The notes below the pieces were generated by a model that had not been told where the DNA came from, made no database searches, and worked only from the letters and a program-made list of their open reading frames with translations. This document shows, in pieces, positions 35,654 through 47,250 of a stretch of DNA of 64,000 nt. The DNA lies in assembly GCA_038501195.1 (NCBI GenBank), contig JBBPUQ010000010.1:2416001-2480000 (forward strand), written 5' to 3'. The DNA is from Nemania diffusa (taxonomy: Eukaryota; Ascomycota; Sordariomycetes; Xylariales; Xylariaceae). The first letter of the stretch is position 1. Every line of letters begins with the position of its first letter. Made by a program: the position numbers and the translations under genes.

Positions 35654-36112
35654 GATGCAGCATAGAGCAGGAGGCGTTTGTTTGGGCTTCTGTTGGAGTC
35701 AAGAGAAGTACCCTAGGCACTGGATGACGGCGGGATATTAGCTGAATGTGGCGAAGCATTGACGAGCAACGACTGACATTCCTTGTAGATAATGGAAGTA
35801 GAGGGCCGCCATAGGTAATATCAACGTAGGAAAAATACAAGATGCAAGAAATTGAAAGGCAGGCCTCACAGCAATGCCACATGTAGATCATCAGGGGTGT
35901 CTTTTACGCTTACCAGGTCCTGTTAAACCCCAGCCGAGCTGTGGGTGATGAAGATGGTAATTAGGTGGCAGTTGGAGCAACAATGAAAACTTGGATTAGA
36001 AGGGATATAGGATGGTTGAGCAGAAATTATCCGTAAAGAAAAAGGGGAAAAAAGGACTGAAATCATGATGATAGGAGGGGGGATGAAGTAAAATATGGAT
36101 GTGATGTGAGAA

Positions 36113-36201
36113 GGTACCTAGATAAGTAGAAGGTAACTAGAAGGTGACTAGCAGGTACCTAACTAGATTGTAGGTAGAAGGTGGTTATGAGCAAGTAGGT
36201 A
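36113..36201. repeat. AGGTACCTA / AGAAGGTRACTAG short repeats
   Basis: Three nearby units of the form AGAAGGT(A/G)(A/C)CTAG together with AGGTACCTA motifs make an imperfect tandem patch, related to the motif clusters in the left part of the window. Confidence 0.5.
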
Positions 36202-36771
36202 CTAAGGGGGTGCCTTCTTCATCAGATACAATACGTACTAGAAAGGCATGAGCTCAGGGATCACCACATGGAAATATCTAGTATATAATATTGTAATTTT
36301 TCTGCTCCTGTTGCCAATTTTGCCAGTAATGTAAATATAATAGCACAAAGGCTTCGAAATATATAATCAATACTCTACCTAACTCTAGTACATACCCAAC
36401 CTATTATGAACCAATAAATGAACTGAATACCTAACGATAACATTAATTCGTACAAATAACCCTAATAAATAGAAAAGGGAAGAGGGATACGTTGAATTTC
36501 AGAGCTAATAACAGGTATCTACCTCTAGACAAGTAGTCTATGTTAGCTAATGAGCCCCCGGTGACATTATCAGAAAATAAGGAGCGTAGGTAGCATGTAT
36601 CGATAGACTTCAGACTGCTGAATACGGGCTAATAGTTGGATGCACATTAATTCTAAAGTATATTTATCCTATCTATGGTCAAAACTGAGTTTAAAGGGCT
36701 TTCTTTCAAACTTGACCTTGTTTATGAGCTTCAAATAACCCATATAGGCTGAGGCCAGTCTAGTCTTGACG

Positions 36772-36787
36772 CATCTCGATCGAGATG
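36772..36787. promoter_or_regulatory. Perfect 16-bp palindrome
   Basis: CATCTCGATCGAGATG reads the same on both strands. It sits about 750 bp upstream of the E2 gene's start codon and could be a binding site for a dimeric regulator; nothing else in the sequence shows this. Confidence 0.4.
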
Positions 36788-36855
36788 TCCTATATCTAGT
36801 TTCGACTAGAAAAAACCCCAATTCAAAGAACACGAACTGGATATATCTTTACATT

Positions 36856-36878
36856 CCCCCTGTTTCAAGAACAGGGGG
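36856..36878. other. Perfect 9-bp hairpin
   Basis: CCCCCTGTT (36856-36864) and AACAGGGGG (36870-36878) are exact complements around a 5-nt loop TCAAG. In eukaryotic intergenic DNA this is not a terminator; it may be a small repeat end or simply chance. Confidence 0.45.
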
Positions 36879-37537
36879 TTTGCCGCAAGTCAACGCCAAA
36901 GACCGCTCGGAGGTAACTAGATAGTTCGCGAGGTGTGGCGTATTGGCCTCTGGACAAGTGACTAGTAATTAGGGTTTTTATTTTGAACGGGAAAGAGGAG
37001 TATTAAATATAACGTAGCACATAGCTGAGTTGTATATACTCATTGAGCATTACTCTGCTTAATAAGTTACTCGTTGTTGTAAGCTAAGTTGCCGAAGTTA
37101 CAGAATACCTACAGAGTCTACTTAGTACGCGTACATCACGGGGTTTGTGGCGGTGCATGTGCGGCTGTTTCATCTCCACCCCAATTAGGTACCTAAATCA
37201 ACCACCCCACCCTGTAGTGTAGTCTAGTGCTTATCTCCGGCTCGTTCCCGCTGTCACTCCCTCCATCTGGCCAACTAGCACGTACTACCTACCTGCAATT
37301 ACCAGTGGCACCTGTGCATCATACTACCTTAAAGTGCCCAGTCGCCTACATACGATACTCAGTAGCCATAGTTGAGCTATGCGCATTCCGTTCCTCTCCT
37401 AGTGCACTTATCAATTGCTAATACCGCTCTCTCTCCGACGAAGCTCCTGGTCATCGCCTCATAAACAACAGCTTCTAAGTGCACGCGAATGCGAACACCT
37501 ATCGTCGACCCCTAGAGTCGTCATCAGAGCAGACAAG

Positions 37538-38523
37538 ATGGCCACGCCCAAATTCAACACGAAATCGCCTACCATCAAGCGCATATGTACGCCCCCTTCT
37601 CCTCCCCTCAGACTACTTAACTAAGTATCTAAGCTCACCTCTAATGATTAATAGTGCGCGAGGCAGCCGAGATCTCCAACTCGCCATCCCCCGACTACAC
37701 GGCGGCGCCCCTCGAATCCGACCTCTTCGAGTGGCACTTCACGCTGCGCGGGCCACCGAAATCCGCCTTCGCAGAGGGCATCTACCACGGGCGCATCGTG
37801 CTGCCGCCGGCGTACCCGCTGAGCCCGCCGTCCTTCCGCTTCTCGACGCCGAGCGGGCGCTTCGAGCCGAACCGCGAGATCTGCCTCAGCATCTCGGGCC
37901 ACCACGAGGAGACGTGGCAGCCCGCCTGGGGCGTGCGCACCGCCCTCGTCGCCCTGCGCACCTTCATGGAGACGGGCGCCGGCGGCCAGATCGGCGGCCT
38001 CGACACCAGCGACGCCGTGCGCCTGCGCCTGGCCGCCTCCAGCCGCGCCTGGCGCTGCGGCGCGTGCGCGCGCTCCAACGAGGAGATCATCGCCGAGTGC
38101 GAGGAGCTGTGCCGCGAGGCTGGCGGTGAGGCGTCTGCTGCGAAGGACGTCGAGGTCCCCGCTGAGCTGAGGATGGCGTTCCGCGACGAGCTGGAGAAGC
38201 CGAAGGCTGGGGCGGACGGGGAGGGCGGGAAGGAAGATGCTGAGAGCGCGGAGCTGGCGGAGGGCTTTGTGCAGACTGTCCCGGAGCGGATACAGGACGT
38301 ACAAATTGCTGCTGGGGCGCCGCCACCGCCGCGGCCAGCGCAGGGAGTGCCGGCGCCGACGCCGACGACAAGGATACGGTTGCCTGTTCCAATGGGCCCC
38401 ATCGGAACGCAACAGCCGATACAAATGGATCCAACGGGCGGCGTGCCGCCTTGGCTTGACTACGCTATCATGGCACTGGTGATGATGCTGGTGGCAATTA
38501 TCCTCAAGATTATGTTGCGGTGA
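37538..38523 (+). CDS. Tail-anchored ubiquitin-conjugating enzyme E2, Ubc6/UBE2J type (2 exons: 37538-37586, 37655-38523)
   Basis: Accepts ubiquitin from E1 on its active-site Cys and passes it to substrates with an E3; Ubc6/UBE2J enzymes work in ER-associated degradation on the cytosolic face of the ER. Exon 1 encodes MATPKFNTKSPTIKRI; a 68-nt intron (donor GTACGC, acceptor TAG) splits a Leu codon and joins to REAAEIS. The UBC fold spans about residues 6-160. The family's altered active site is present: FSTPSGRFEPNREICLSIS with catalytic Cys93, then GHHEETWQPAW. A Pro-rich linker leads to a C-terminal membrane anchor, WLDYAIMALVMMLVAIILKIMLR-like (about 283-305), with almost nothing after it, as in tail-anchored proteins. 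Total 305 aa. The long SGHHEETW loop and linker favour UBE2J1 over UBE2J2 type; this is inference. GC is high at third codon positions, which creates a large antisense shadow frame. Confidence 0.93.
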
Positions 38524-39788
38524 GCAATGGAGTTTAGGAGTCCTGGTACATCTTTTATGGCACAGACGAGGCAATGGGAATGCATGGAGCCTGGCGTTTT
38601 GAGTTTGGGGAATACAGTTATACCTTATGCGTATGTTCATACATTTTTAAGTAGTCTGCGAGATACTTAGAATCGAGCCTTGCAACCTCGGGTTGACGGC
38701 ACCGGGTTTATGCATCTCCTTTACTATCAATAATTGTGCCTCTTACTTTTACGTCTAGGGCAAGTTTCGCTGCAATGATAGTTTCGGCGTAGAATAGCTC
38801 ACTAGTATGGAAAGCTTAGGTTCCGCAAGGTAATGCTTTGGAAGTCAGGGGATGTGATTCTATTTCTCGGTATTTGACTCCAGTTTTGATCAAAAAAATA
38901 ACAACAGTTTATAATTATTTCGCTGTTGGTAAGGGGGTGTTTTATGACGGAAAAAAAAAGGTGCTAACGTATTGATGAACTGTTAGGCGATTAATACATA
39001 TAATAAAACAATTTAGGGTAGCAATATTCACGAGTTTGGGGGCTGAGCTGAGGAGGTTTAAGCACCAATTGATCTATTGAGTGAGCTCTATAATACACCG
39101 TTTAATACGTAACTCTGACGACCTCCCTATTCACTTCGGGACCGAACTGCCTAGCATTAACAATCATAAGGTAATATTAGACTTCCCTGCCCTAGTTCCC
39201 CCGCCATCTACGATTTCTGATCTCGTCGGTGTCAACGTTCGCCATGAAGAAAGACTATGTGTCAGCGAGGAGTATAAACAGAGTCGTACGACTGCATTCC
39301 CTGCCATGGGAGAAGAATGACAACTCATCAGGCTGATTGCTACGTCGGGAGATATTGATCCTTGTGGTGAGGTTCGACCTGTTCAACCACATCTTCGAGA
39401 TGAATATTAAAGGACAGTTAAAGCAGAGAGGATAGTACCAACCTCCCCCCTTTCGGGCCCGTTGCCTATTTGGTCATTTTCATCGCTGAACGTTGAACGA
39501 GCATGATGATTACGAGGCTGTGGCTTCATCATAGCAATCGCCAGGGATTTTCGGCTATCACATAGGCGAGAGGGGAACGTGTTTTAAAGAGAAATGGCAA
39601 ATAGGTGGCCGAGCTATCCCTCGCGTCGCTTCGTGCAGCCACTGGGTTCCTGGCCGCCTTGGTTATTCGTAGAGGACGTTCTACTATCTATAGAAGAATC
39701 TAAACCCTTTTGGGAAAGATGCCCGGCTAAAGCTTGGACCTGCTCTAATCCCTACCTAATTTATATATATTGTAAAGCTGACCCCAGC
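38524..39788. other. Intergenic region up to the second AT block
   Basis: Two short plus-strand frames (39081-39320 and 39594-39797) were examined; neither resembles a family I know and neither has good splice signals. GC falls off sharply from about 39,756. I see no other feature. Confidence 0.5.
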
Positions 39789-39840
39789 AAATCTTAAATT
39801 TTCATTTAGAAATATAGTTAGTTTTACTTACTAGATTAGT

Positions 39841-39904
39841 TATAAAGCTTATAGTAGCTATAAATAAATAATTATAAAACTTATAATAGCTATAAATAAA
39901 TAAA
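39841..39904. repeat. 32-bp tandem duplication with TAGCTATAAATAAATA motif
   Basis: TATAAAGCTTATAGTAGCTA... at 39841 is followed 32 bp later by TATAAAACTTATAATAGCTA..., differing only by G-to-A changes at the start. Further AGTTACTATAGCTATAA motifs follow to about 40,010. It sits just inside the edge of the second AT block. Confidence 0.65.
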
Positions 39905-41445
39905 ATAATAAGTTTAAAAAATACAAATATAAATTTTTTTAACTAAGTTATAATAATTTATATATAAGTTACTATAGCTATAATAACTTATATTACTACT
40001 TTATAGCTTATATATTTTATTTATAATATTATTTTATTTAAAGCTTTTATTTTTAATTTATTTTACTATTTATATAATATTATTATAATTTATTATAATT
40101 TTTATTTATTATAACTATTATTATATTTTATAATTTTTATTAATTTAATATTATTTTTAAACTTTTTTTATTTTAATTTATTAATTGATTATTTTTTTAA
40201 AACAAAATATATATTTTTGTAATAATTATTGAATTAATACTTTTTATACTGTTTTAAAAAAGATAATTTGTTATATTTAATAAAAGCTTTATAATTTAAT
40301 AAGTTTAAAATTTAAACTAAAACTATTTTATTAAAAAAGCTTTTAGTTAAAATAAAATCAATAGCTAATATATTTGTTATATTATTTGTTGTAATATAAG
40401 CTTTAATAATTAATATTTTTTTATTATAATATAACAAAATATTTTTTTTAATAATTAATAGTGTTAATTTGAAAATATTGTTAAATTATATAAATATATT
40501 ATTAACTAAGCTTTTAAAATTAAATATTTTATTTATAATTACTTTTTTTTTTTTATTATATTTATTTATTAATATTAATAAATAATTTTTATTATTATTA
40601 ATATTATTATTTATAGTTTTAATAACTTTATATTATATTATAAAATTTATAAAACAATTGTTAAAATAAACTTTAATATAGTATTAATTAAATAAAACAT
40701 TAGTAATTATATAACAGTTTATAAATAATAAAAAAAAAGCTTATATATTAACTATAGTTAAATTATTAATTAATTATAATAAAATAAAGTTTAATATAAA
40801 ATTAAATATTATAATAAATATATTTTTTAGTTTATTTAATTATTTAATTAATATAAAAAAAGTTATTAAAAATTTTTATATTTAATAATATTTATAAAGT
40901 TAGATTTTTTTTATTTATTTATTACTTTTTTGTTTTTTTATTACTAGTTAATAAACTAATTAATTTTTTAAATAAATATTTTTAATAAACTATTTTTTAA
41001 AGTTGTTAGCAATATATTTTTAAATATTATTTTTAATATTATTTTTGTTATTTTTTTTAATAAAGCTAAATCTATTTATATTTAAGTTTTTTAATAATTT
41101 AATAATTTATATAAAAAACTATTAATATTTATATTTACTATAATAATTATAAATAAAACTAAAACTAGCTATAATATAATTAATATTATTTTATTTAATA
41201 TTTAACTTTAGTTTTATATTTAATATATTATAACTAATATATATATTAGTATTAAAAATTATTAAAAAAGCTTTGTATTTAAAAATTATATTATTTTAAA
41301 ATTTAACTAATTATTTAATAAACAATAATAAAAGCTTAATTATATAAATAATAAATAGTTTAAAGTTATAAAGTTATTATTATTTCTATTGTTTTAAAAA
41401 GTTTTTTTTAAATAATAGTGTTATTATTATTGTTTTTATAATAAG

Positions 41446-41746
41446 TGTAATATTAGCAATAAGTTTAAAAATTAAATAATATTATATATTTTAAAAAAAA
41501 AACTAAAGTTAAAAAAACTAAAAAACAAATTTAATTTTTTTAATTAAATCGATATATTTATATAAATATTTTTTTATTTATTATTTTTATTTTTTTATAT
41601 TTATTATTTTATTTAACTTTTAATAAATTTATTGTTTTAAATAAATAATAAAATTTATTTAGTTATTTTAATTATTTATTAATTATATTATATATATTAA
41701 TTATTTTTAAAATTTATTTATTTAAATATAAATATAGTTTATAATA
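41446..41746. repeat. 301-bp direct repeat, left copy (LTR-like)
   Basis: This starts TGTAATATTAGCAATAAG and ends TAGTTTATAATA, and matches 62302-62602 along its whole length with no net length change. Differences are transitions; this left copy is the more A+T-shifted one over most of its length. LTR-like size and TG start suggest an LTR, but no target duplication could be found at either end, and some similarity may continue about 15 bp to the left. Confidence 0.7.
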
Positions 41747-44487
41747 ACTTTTTTTATATAAAAAAAGTTTAATTTAAATTTTTATTATAGCAAATATTTA
41801 AACTATAAATTTTTTATAAATTAATATTTTTAAACAATAAAAAAATACTTTTAATATATATAATTAGTTTATATATAAAAATTTTTAATTTTTATTATTT
41901 TTTTATTATATTAATAATTAATTTAATAAAGTTATTATTTTTTATATAATATTATATATATATTTGTAAATTTTTTTATTTTTTATATATATAATATTTT
42001 TTTTTATATTAATTTTGTTATTATTAAAATATTTTTTTATAAATGTTTTTTTTTATATTGTTTTTTTTTATTTTAATAATTTTATTAAAAAACTTTTTAT
42101 ATTAAAGTTTTAATTATAAAATTTTTATATATATATTAAAAAGTTTTTTAAAATATTTATTAAATATTATTAATTATTATAATTTTATTTTTTTAAATTA
42201 TTTTATAATAAAGCTTGTTTAATTTAATATATAATAATAAAACTTTTTTGATTTTTTATTTTTTTTTATTATATTTAAAATTTATAACTTTTTTTTTTAA
42301 ACATTTAAAATTTTATTTTAAAAATAAGTTTTTTAAATATTTATATAATTAATTTATATAAAACTATTAAAATTTTTTTTAAAAGTTTAATAAATAAAAT
42401 TTAAAAATATTTTTATTATTATTATTAATAATTTTATAATATATTTTTATTATTAAATAGTTTAACTTATTATTAAATTAATTAATTTGTTTTTTTTTTT
42501 TTATAAAATATATATTTAATTTTTTATTAAAAAGTTTAAATTTTATTAATATTTATTAGTTTAATTAATTATTTTTTATTAAATTTAAAATATTTATTGT
42601 TTTATTATTATTATATATTTATATATTTTAGTTATAAAATTTTATATTTTTTTATAATTTAGTTTTTTTTTTATTAGTTTAAATATTAATTTTTTTATTT
42701 TAATTTTTTAATTAAATATTATTTTTATAATTTAATTAGCTAATATTTTATATAAAAATAAACTTTTTAATAATTTATATAGTAAAAATATTTATATTAT
42801 ATTTAATATTAATAATATTTTAAATTAATTTTTTTAAAAATAATTAATAAAAAGTTATAATTTTTAGTTTATTTATTAATATATAATTTTTATTTATTTA
42901 ATAATTTATTTATAGCTAATAAAAAAAAAATTTAATTTTATTTTATAAATTTAAAATAATTTATTTATAAATTTAATTATAAATTAAAAATTATAATTAT
43001 TAATAAAATTTTTTAATTAATTATATATTTTATATAATTTATTATAATATATTTTTATAGTTTATTTTATAGTTATTATATTTTTATAAACTATAGTTTA
43101 TATAAATTTAAATAATTTATTAATTATATAAAAAGTTATATTATTTTTATTATTATTAAAAAAAAATATTTAAAATTTATTATTATATATTATTATATAT
43201 AATTTAATATATTTAAAAGTTTCAATTTTTTTAATGTTTTATTTTTTAAAACTTTAATTATTTTATATAAACAATTTATTATATATTAATTTATTTTTTT
43301 ATAAACTTTAAACTATTAATATTTTTAAATTATTAAAGTTTTTGTTTTATTTTTTTTTAAATATATTATAATTAATTAAATATATATTTTTTTAATTAAT
43401 TTAATATATAAATAGTTAATATTTAATATTATTAAATATTTTTTATATAATATTAAATTATTTAATATTATTTAATTTAAATTTTAATTAATACAAGCTT
43501 TTTTTTTATATTTAATTAAACTTTTATTAATTTTATTAATTTTTAAAACTAAATTAATTAATAATATTTTAAAAATTAATAAAAATATAATGTTATTTTT
43601 TAATATATATATTATTATAAACTTTTATAAAGTTTTATTAAAAAAAATTATTAATTTAAATAAAGCTATTATTTTTTGTTTGTTTTTTTTTTTTTTTTAT
43701 ATTTTTATATTTTTTAAAAGTTTTAAAAAAATATTAACAATAATATTTTTTAAATTTAAGCAATATATAATTATAAAATAATAATAATTTATAAGTTTTA
43801 TTTATTTTATTTATTAAAAATTTAATATTTTTTTATATTAAAATATTTTAAAGTTATATAGTTTATTAAAACTATAAAAAAATATTATATATTTATAAGT
43901 TTTGTTTTTTAATATAAAAGCTTTTTTATAATTATTAATATTTTTTTGTTATATATTTTATAATTAAGTTTTATATTATAAAATATTTTTAAAAAAAAAA
44001 CTATTAATTTTTATAAATTTTTTAAGCTGTTTTTTTAAAATAATATATTTAATATTATATTATTAAAAAAGTTAGTTTTTATTATAGTTTTAATATTATA
44101 AAAAAAATAGTACAAAATAAATATATTTATTAAAACTATTTATAAAACTTTAAATATTTTTTAATATTTTAAAATTTATTAAAATATTATATTAATATAT
44201 ATAAAATTAATAAATAGTTTTATAATTTATTTATATTTTTTTATAAATTTTTTATAAAAATTATAAAAATTTAAAAATTATTATATTTTTTTAAAATATA
44301 TATAATTTTTTTTTATTATAAAATAAATTTTAATAATATATAATTTTTATTTTATTAAAATTAACTTTTATTTTATATATTTTTATAATAAATTTTAAAA
44401 ATTTAGTTTTTATTATATAAAATTTATATTTTTTAAAATTAGTTTATAACTTAGTTTTTTTTAAACAAGTTAATATTTTGTTAATAT

Positions 44488-44492
44488 AATAT
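44488..44492. repeat. 5-bp target-site duplication AATAT, left copy
   Basis: AATAT abuts the left LTR and recurs directly after the right LTR at 52611-52615. Confidence 0.7.
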
Positions 44493-44767
44493 TAATAAAA
44501 ACTTCTAAGGGTTTTAAATAGAAAAGCTTGTATAAAAGTAACGCACTTTTAAAGTGGGCTATACTAGTTAGCACTTGTAGAAAAAGTAGCACTTATATAC
44601 ACTTGTAAATTAAATAAAGACTTACAAAGATCTATAAAAACCTACAAAGATTTATACATATATTTAAACTTTAAGTTTTAAAAATTGCTACAGGTTTTTT
44701 TTTTTATTAAATTTACATTTTATTTTTTACTACTACTTTATTTAACTACTTTTGATTGTATTTATTA
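44493..44767 (+). repeat. 5' LTR (275 bp) of the gypsy-like element
   Basis: This starts TAATAAAAACTTC and ends TATTTATTA. It matches 52336-52610 without any insertion or deletion, and all differences that I aligned are C/T or G/A. It keeps ACGCAC and AAGTGGGCTA where the 3' LTR has ATACAT and AAGTAAACTA. Confidence 0.88.
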
Positions 44768-47013
44768 AATTAATACTTTTTGTAGTTTTATTATAAAACT
44801 AAACTAAACTATTACTATACTATTATTTTTTAGATCTTTTAAAATTAAAAAAACTTTTTTTGTTAGCAGTAGTATACATATATATATTTGCGTTAAATTG
44901 TTACAATTAATTCAAATAAAACAAGTATTAACACTGCAAAAACGTTTAATGCTTTAGTAGCTTGGTTTTTTTGTATTATTTTTGCTTAGTACTATTTTGT
45001 TTTATATTTTTGTTAAGTTTTGTAAGTAGTTCAATATATTAATATAAAAAGCAAGCTTAATAATACTTTTTTATATTTTAAAAAATAGCAGCGTGTTTAG
45101 TTATAAAAGCGTACTTTACTACAACAGTATTTACTGCTTTTATAAACGTTTATAAATCTTTTTTACTAAAGTATATACATTTAGTTTTTTAATAAATCAC
45201 AAAAAAAAAAACAGTTGTTAAAACATATTTAATAATTTAACTAAAAGTACGTATATTTTAAAAAAAGTTTATTTAAAATATAAAATATTTTTTTATTTAA
45301 TTAGTTATTTAAAAATATATATACTTTAATTAATAATTATATAAATACTTTTACTATTTATAATTTATTTTATATTATTTTTATTATATTAATTAAAACT
45401 AAAAATAAAAAAAAAAAAAAAAAAATGCTTTTTTTAAACATTTACTAAATAAAACGTTAAACTTATTACTTAATAGTTTATATTTTAACTTAGCTAACTA
45501 ATTTATATAAAATTAATTTAAATCTAATTATTTGTTAAAAACTTTTAGTATTAATATAGTTGCTATTGCTTTAACTAAATTTAAATTTAATAAATTTACT
45601 ATTAATTATATATATAATGTTATATAGTTATAAACTTTTGATTATAATTTATTTTAGCAAAATATAAAAATAATAAAACAAATAGTAAATTATTTAAAAA
45701 CAATGTTAATTAACTAGCAAATAATATTAAAAAAACATAAAAAGTTAAATAATAAAATAATAAAAAAGTTTAATAAGTTTTTTAATTTTTAAAAAAAAAT
45801 ATATAGTTTAATTATTAAAACTAACTTTGTAACAAAAACAAATTAAAAAGTTTATACTAAATATTTTAATATGTTTATATTACTGTTTATTTTTTTTTTT
45901 TTTTTTATATTTTTGTTTTTTTTGCTTGTTAGCAACTTTTTTTATAACTAAACATTTAAACTACTAATAAATTTTAATACATTTATGTTTTAATTTAGTA
46001 TTAATTTTATATTAACACTTATATTTATATTAAAGTTTACACTTTTATTTATGTTTAAACTAAATTTTATTTCTATTTTTATACTTATTTTTACTAAAAA
46101 GTAGCTACTTTTTTTTAAAAGCACTAATATTAAAAGAAATTTTTTTAACGATTTTAATAACAGTAATAATAATTTTATTTTAAAACATAAATATAACTTT
46201 TGTTATATTATTTTTAAAGCAAATTTAAGTTTTACTAAAAGTAATATATATAAAATTAAATATAACAATATTAGTATATTTAACTTTAAATAAGCAAATT
46301 TTAATAACTAAAAAATAGTTGCTAATAAAAAAAACATTATTTATACAAATATTTACTTTTTTATAAACTGTATTAACGTTTTAATTAAAAGTTTAATACT
46401 ATTAAATATTAATTAAATATTTTTAATATTTAACTATTTATTAGCTAAATTAGTATTACTTTAATAAAACAACGAAATTAGTATAAATAACAAACAAATT
46501 TTTTGTAAAACTAGCTTTAACAAAATATTAAAAAAACTAAAAAATCGTTTTAAAATTTGCTTTAATTAAATTATTTAAAAGTTTTTAAATAGCTTTTTTT
46601 GTTTATATAATATTGCTAAAAATTAAAATATATTATTTTAGTTTATTTAATATAAATTAAAATATATATAAACTAATAAAACTTTTAAACAAAATAATTT
46701 TAATTAGTAAAATATTATAAAAAATATTTATAACTAATAAAATAAAGTTATTACAAACTATATTTGTTTATTTAAATTTAAAAATATATTAAAAAAATAT
46801 ATATAAAAAATTAAAAAAGTTTGTTATAGTTTTAAACAAAAAGCTATAAAACAATACTTTAATATAAAGCTTAAAATAAAATATTTTTTTAATATAACTA
46901 TTTAAAAGCTAATATAAATTTTAAAGCTTTTATATAACAAGTTTAATTATTAATTTAATTATTGTAATTATAAACAAAAATAATGTTTTAATAATAAATT
47001 TTATTGTTAATAT

Positions 47014-47250
47014 AGCTAAAGTAACAACTACAATAGTAATTAAAACTGTAGTTATAATTGCTGCTACTAAAACAAAAACTGCAATTACAATTGTAGTAGC
47101 TACTATAACAGCTATTACAAAAGTTACTGCTTACAAAAAAAAAACTGCAACTGTAACTACAAACACAACTATAATTAAAACTATAATTGCAACTACAATT
47201 ATAATTGTAACTATAATTATAATAGCAATTACAAACAAAAACAACGTTAT
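47014..47250 (+). repeat. Low-complexity Thr/Val/Ile/Ala-coding tract inside the gypsy-like element
   Basis: Units such as ACTACAATTATAATTG and AACTATAATT recur in both orientations. Read in triplets they give chains of Thr, Val, Ile, Ala and Lys codons. The tract lies between the presumed gag region and the RT. It may have been a repetitive linker of Gag or Gag-Pol; no domain is recognisable. Confidence 0.5.

Larger units (their letters stand above)
35654..37537. other. Divergent intergenic region between zinc-finger and E2 genes
   Basis: These 1.9 kb separate two divergently transcribed genes and must hold both promoters. The stretch 36113-36201 has AGGTACCTA / AGAAGGTGACTAG type repeats; 36772-36787 is a perfect palindrome; 36856-36878 is a strong hairpin. 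No gene is evident. Confidence 0.6.

Noticed and set aside
37648..38640. 330-codon minus-strand open frame
   Set aside because: It lies exactly opposite the E2 enzyme gene, has Arg/Ala-rich composition typical of an antisense reading of GC3-rich codons, and shows no domain.
39081..39797. Two short plus-strand frames between the E2 gene and the AT block
   Set aside because: They look somewhat protein-like but have no recognisable family and no convincing splice sites; not supported as genes.
43590..43781. 63-codon Ile/Phe/Lys frame in the AT block
   Set aside because: The composition is what any A+T-saturated sequence yields; no start or stop context, and it lies in RIP-mutated repeat DNA.
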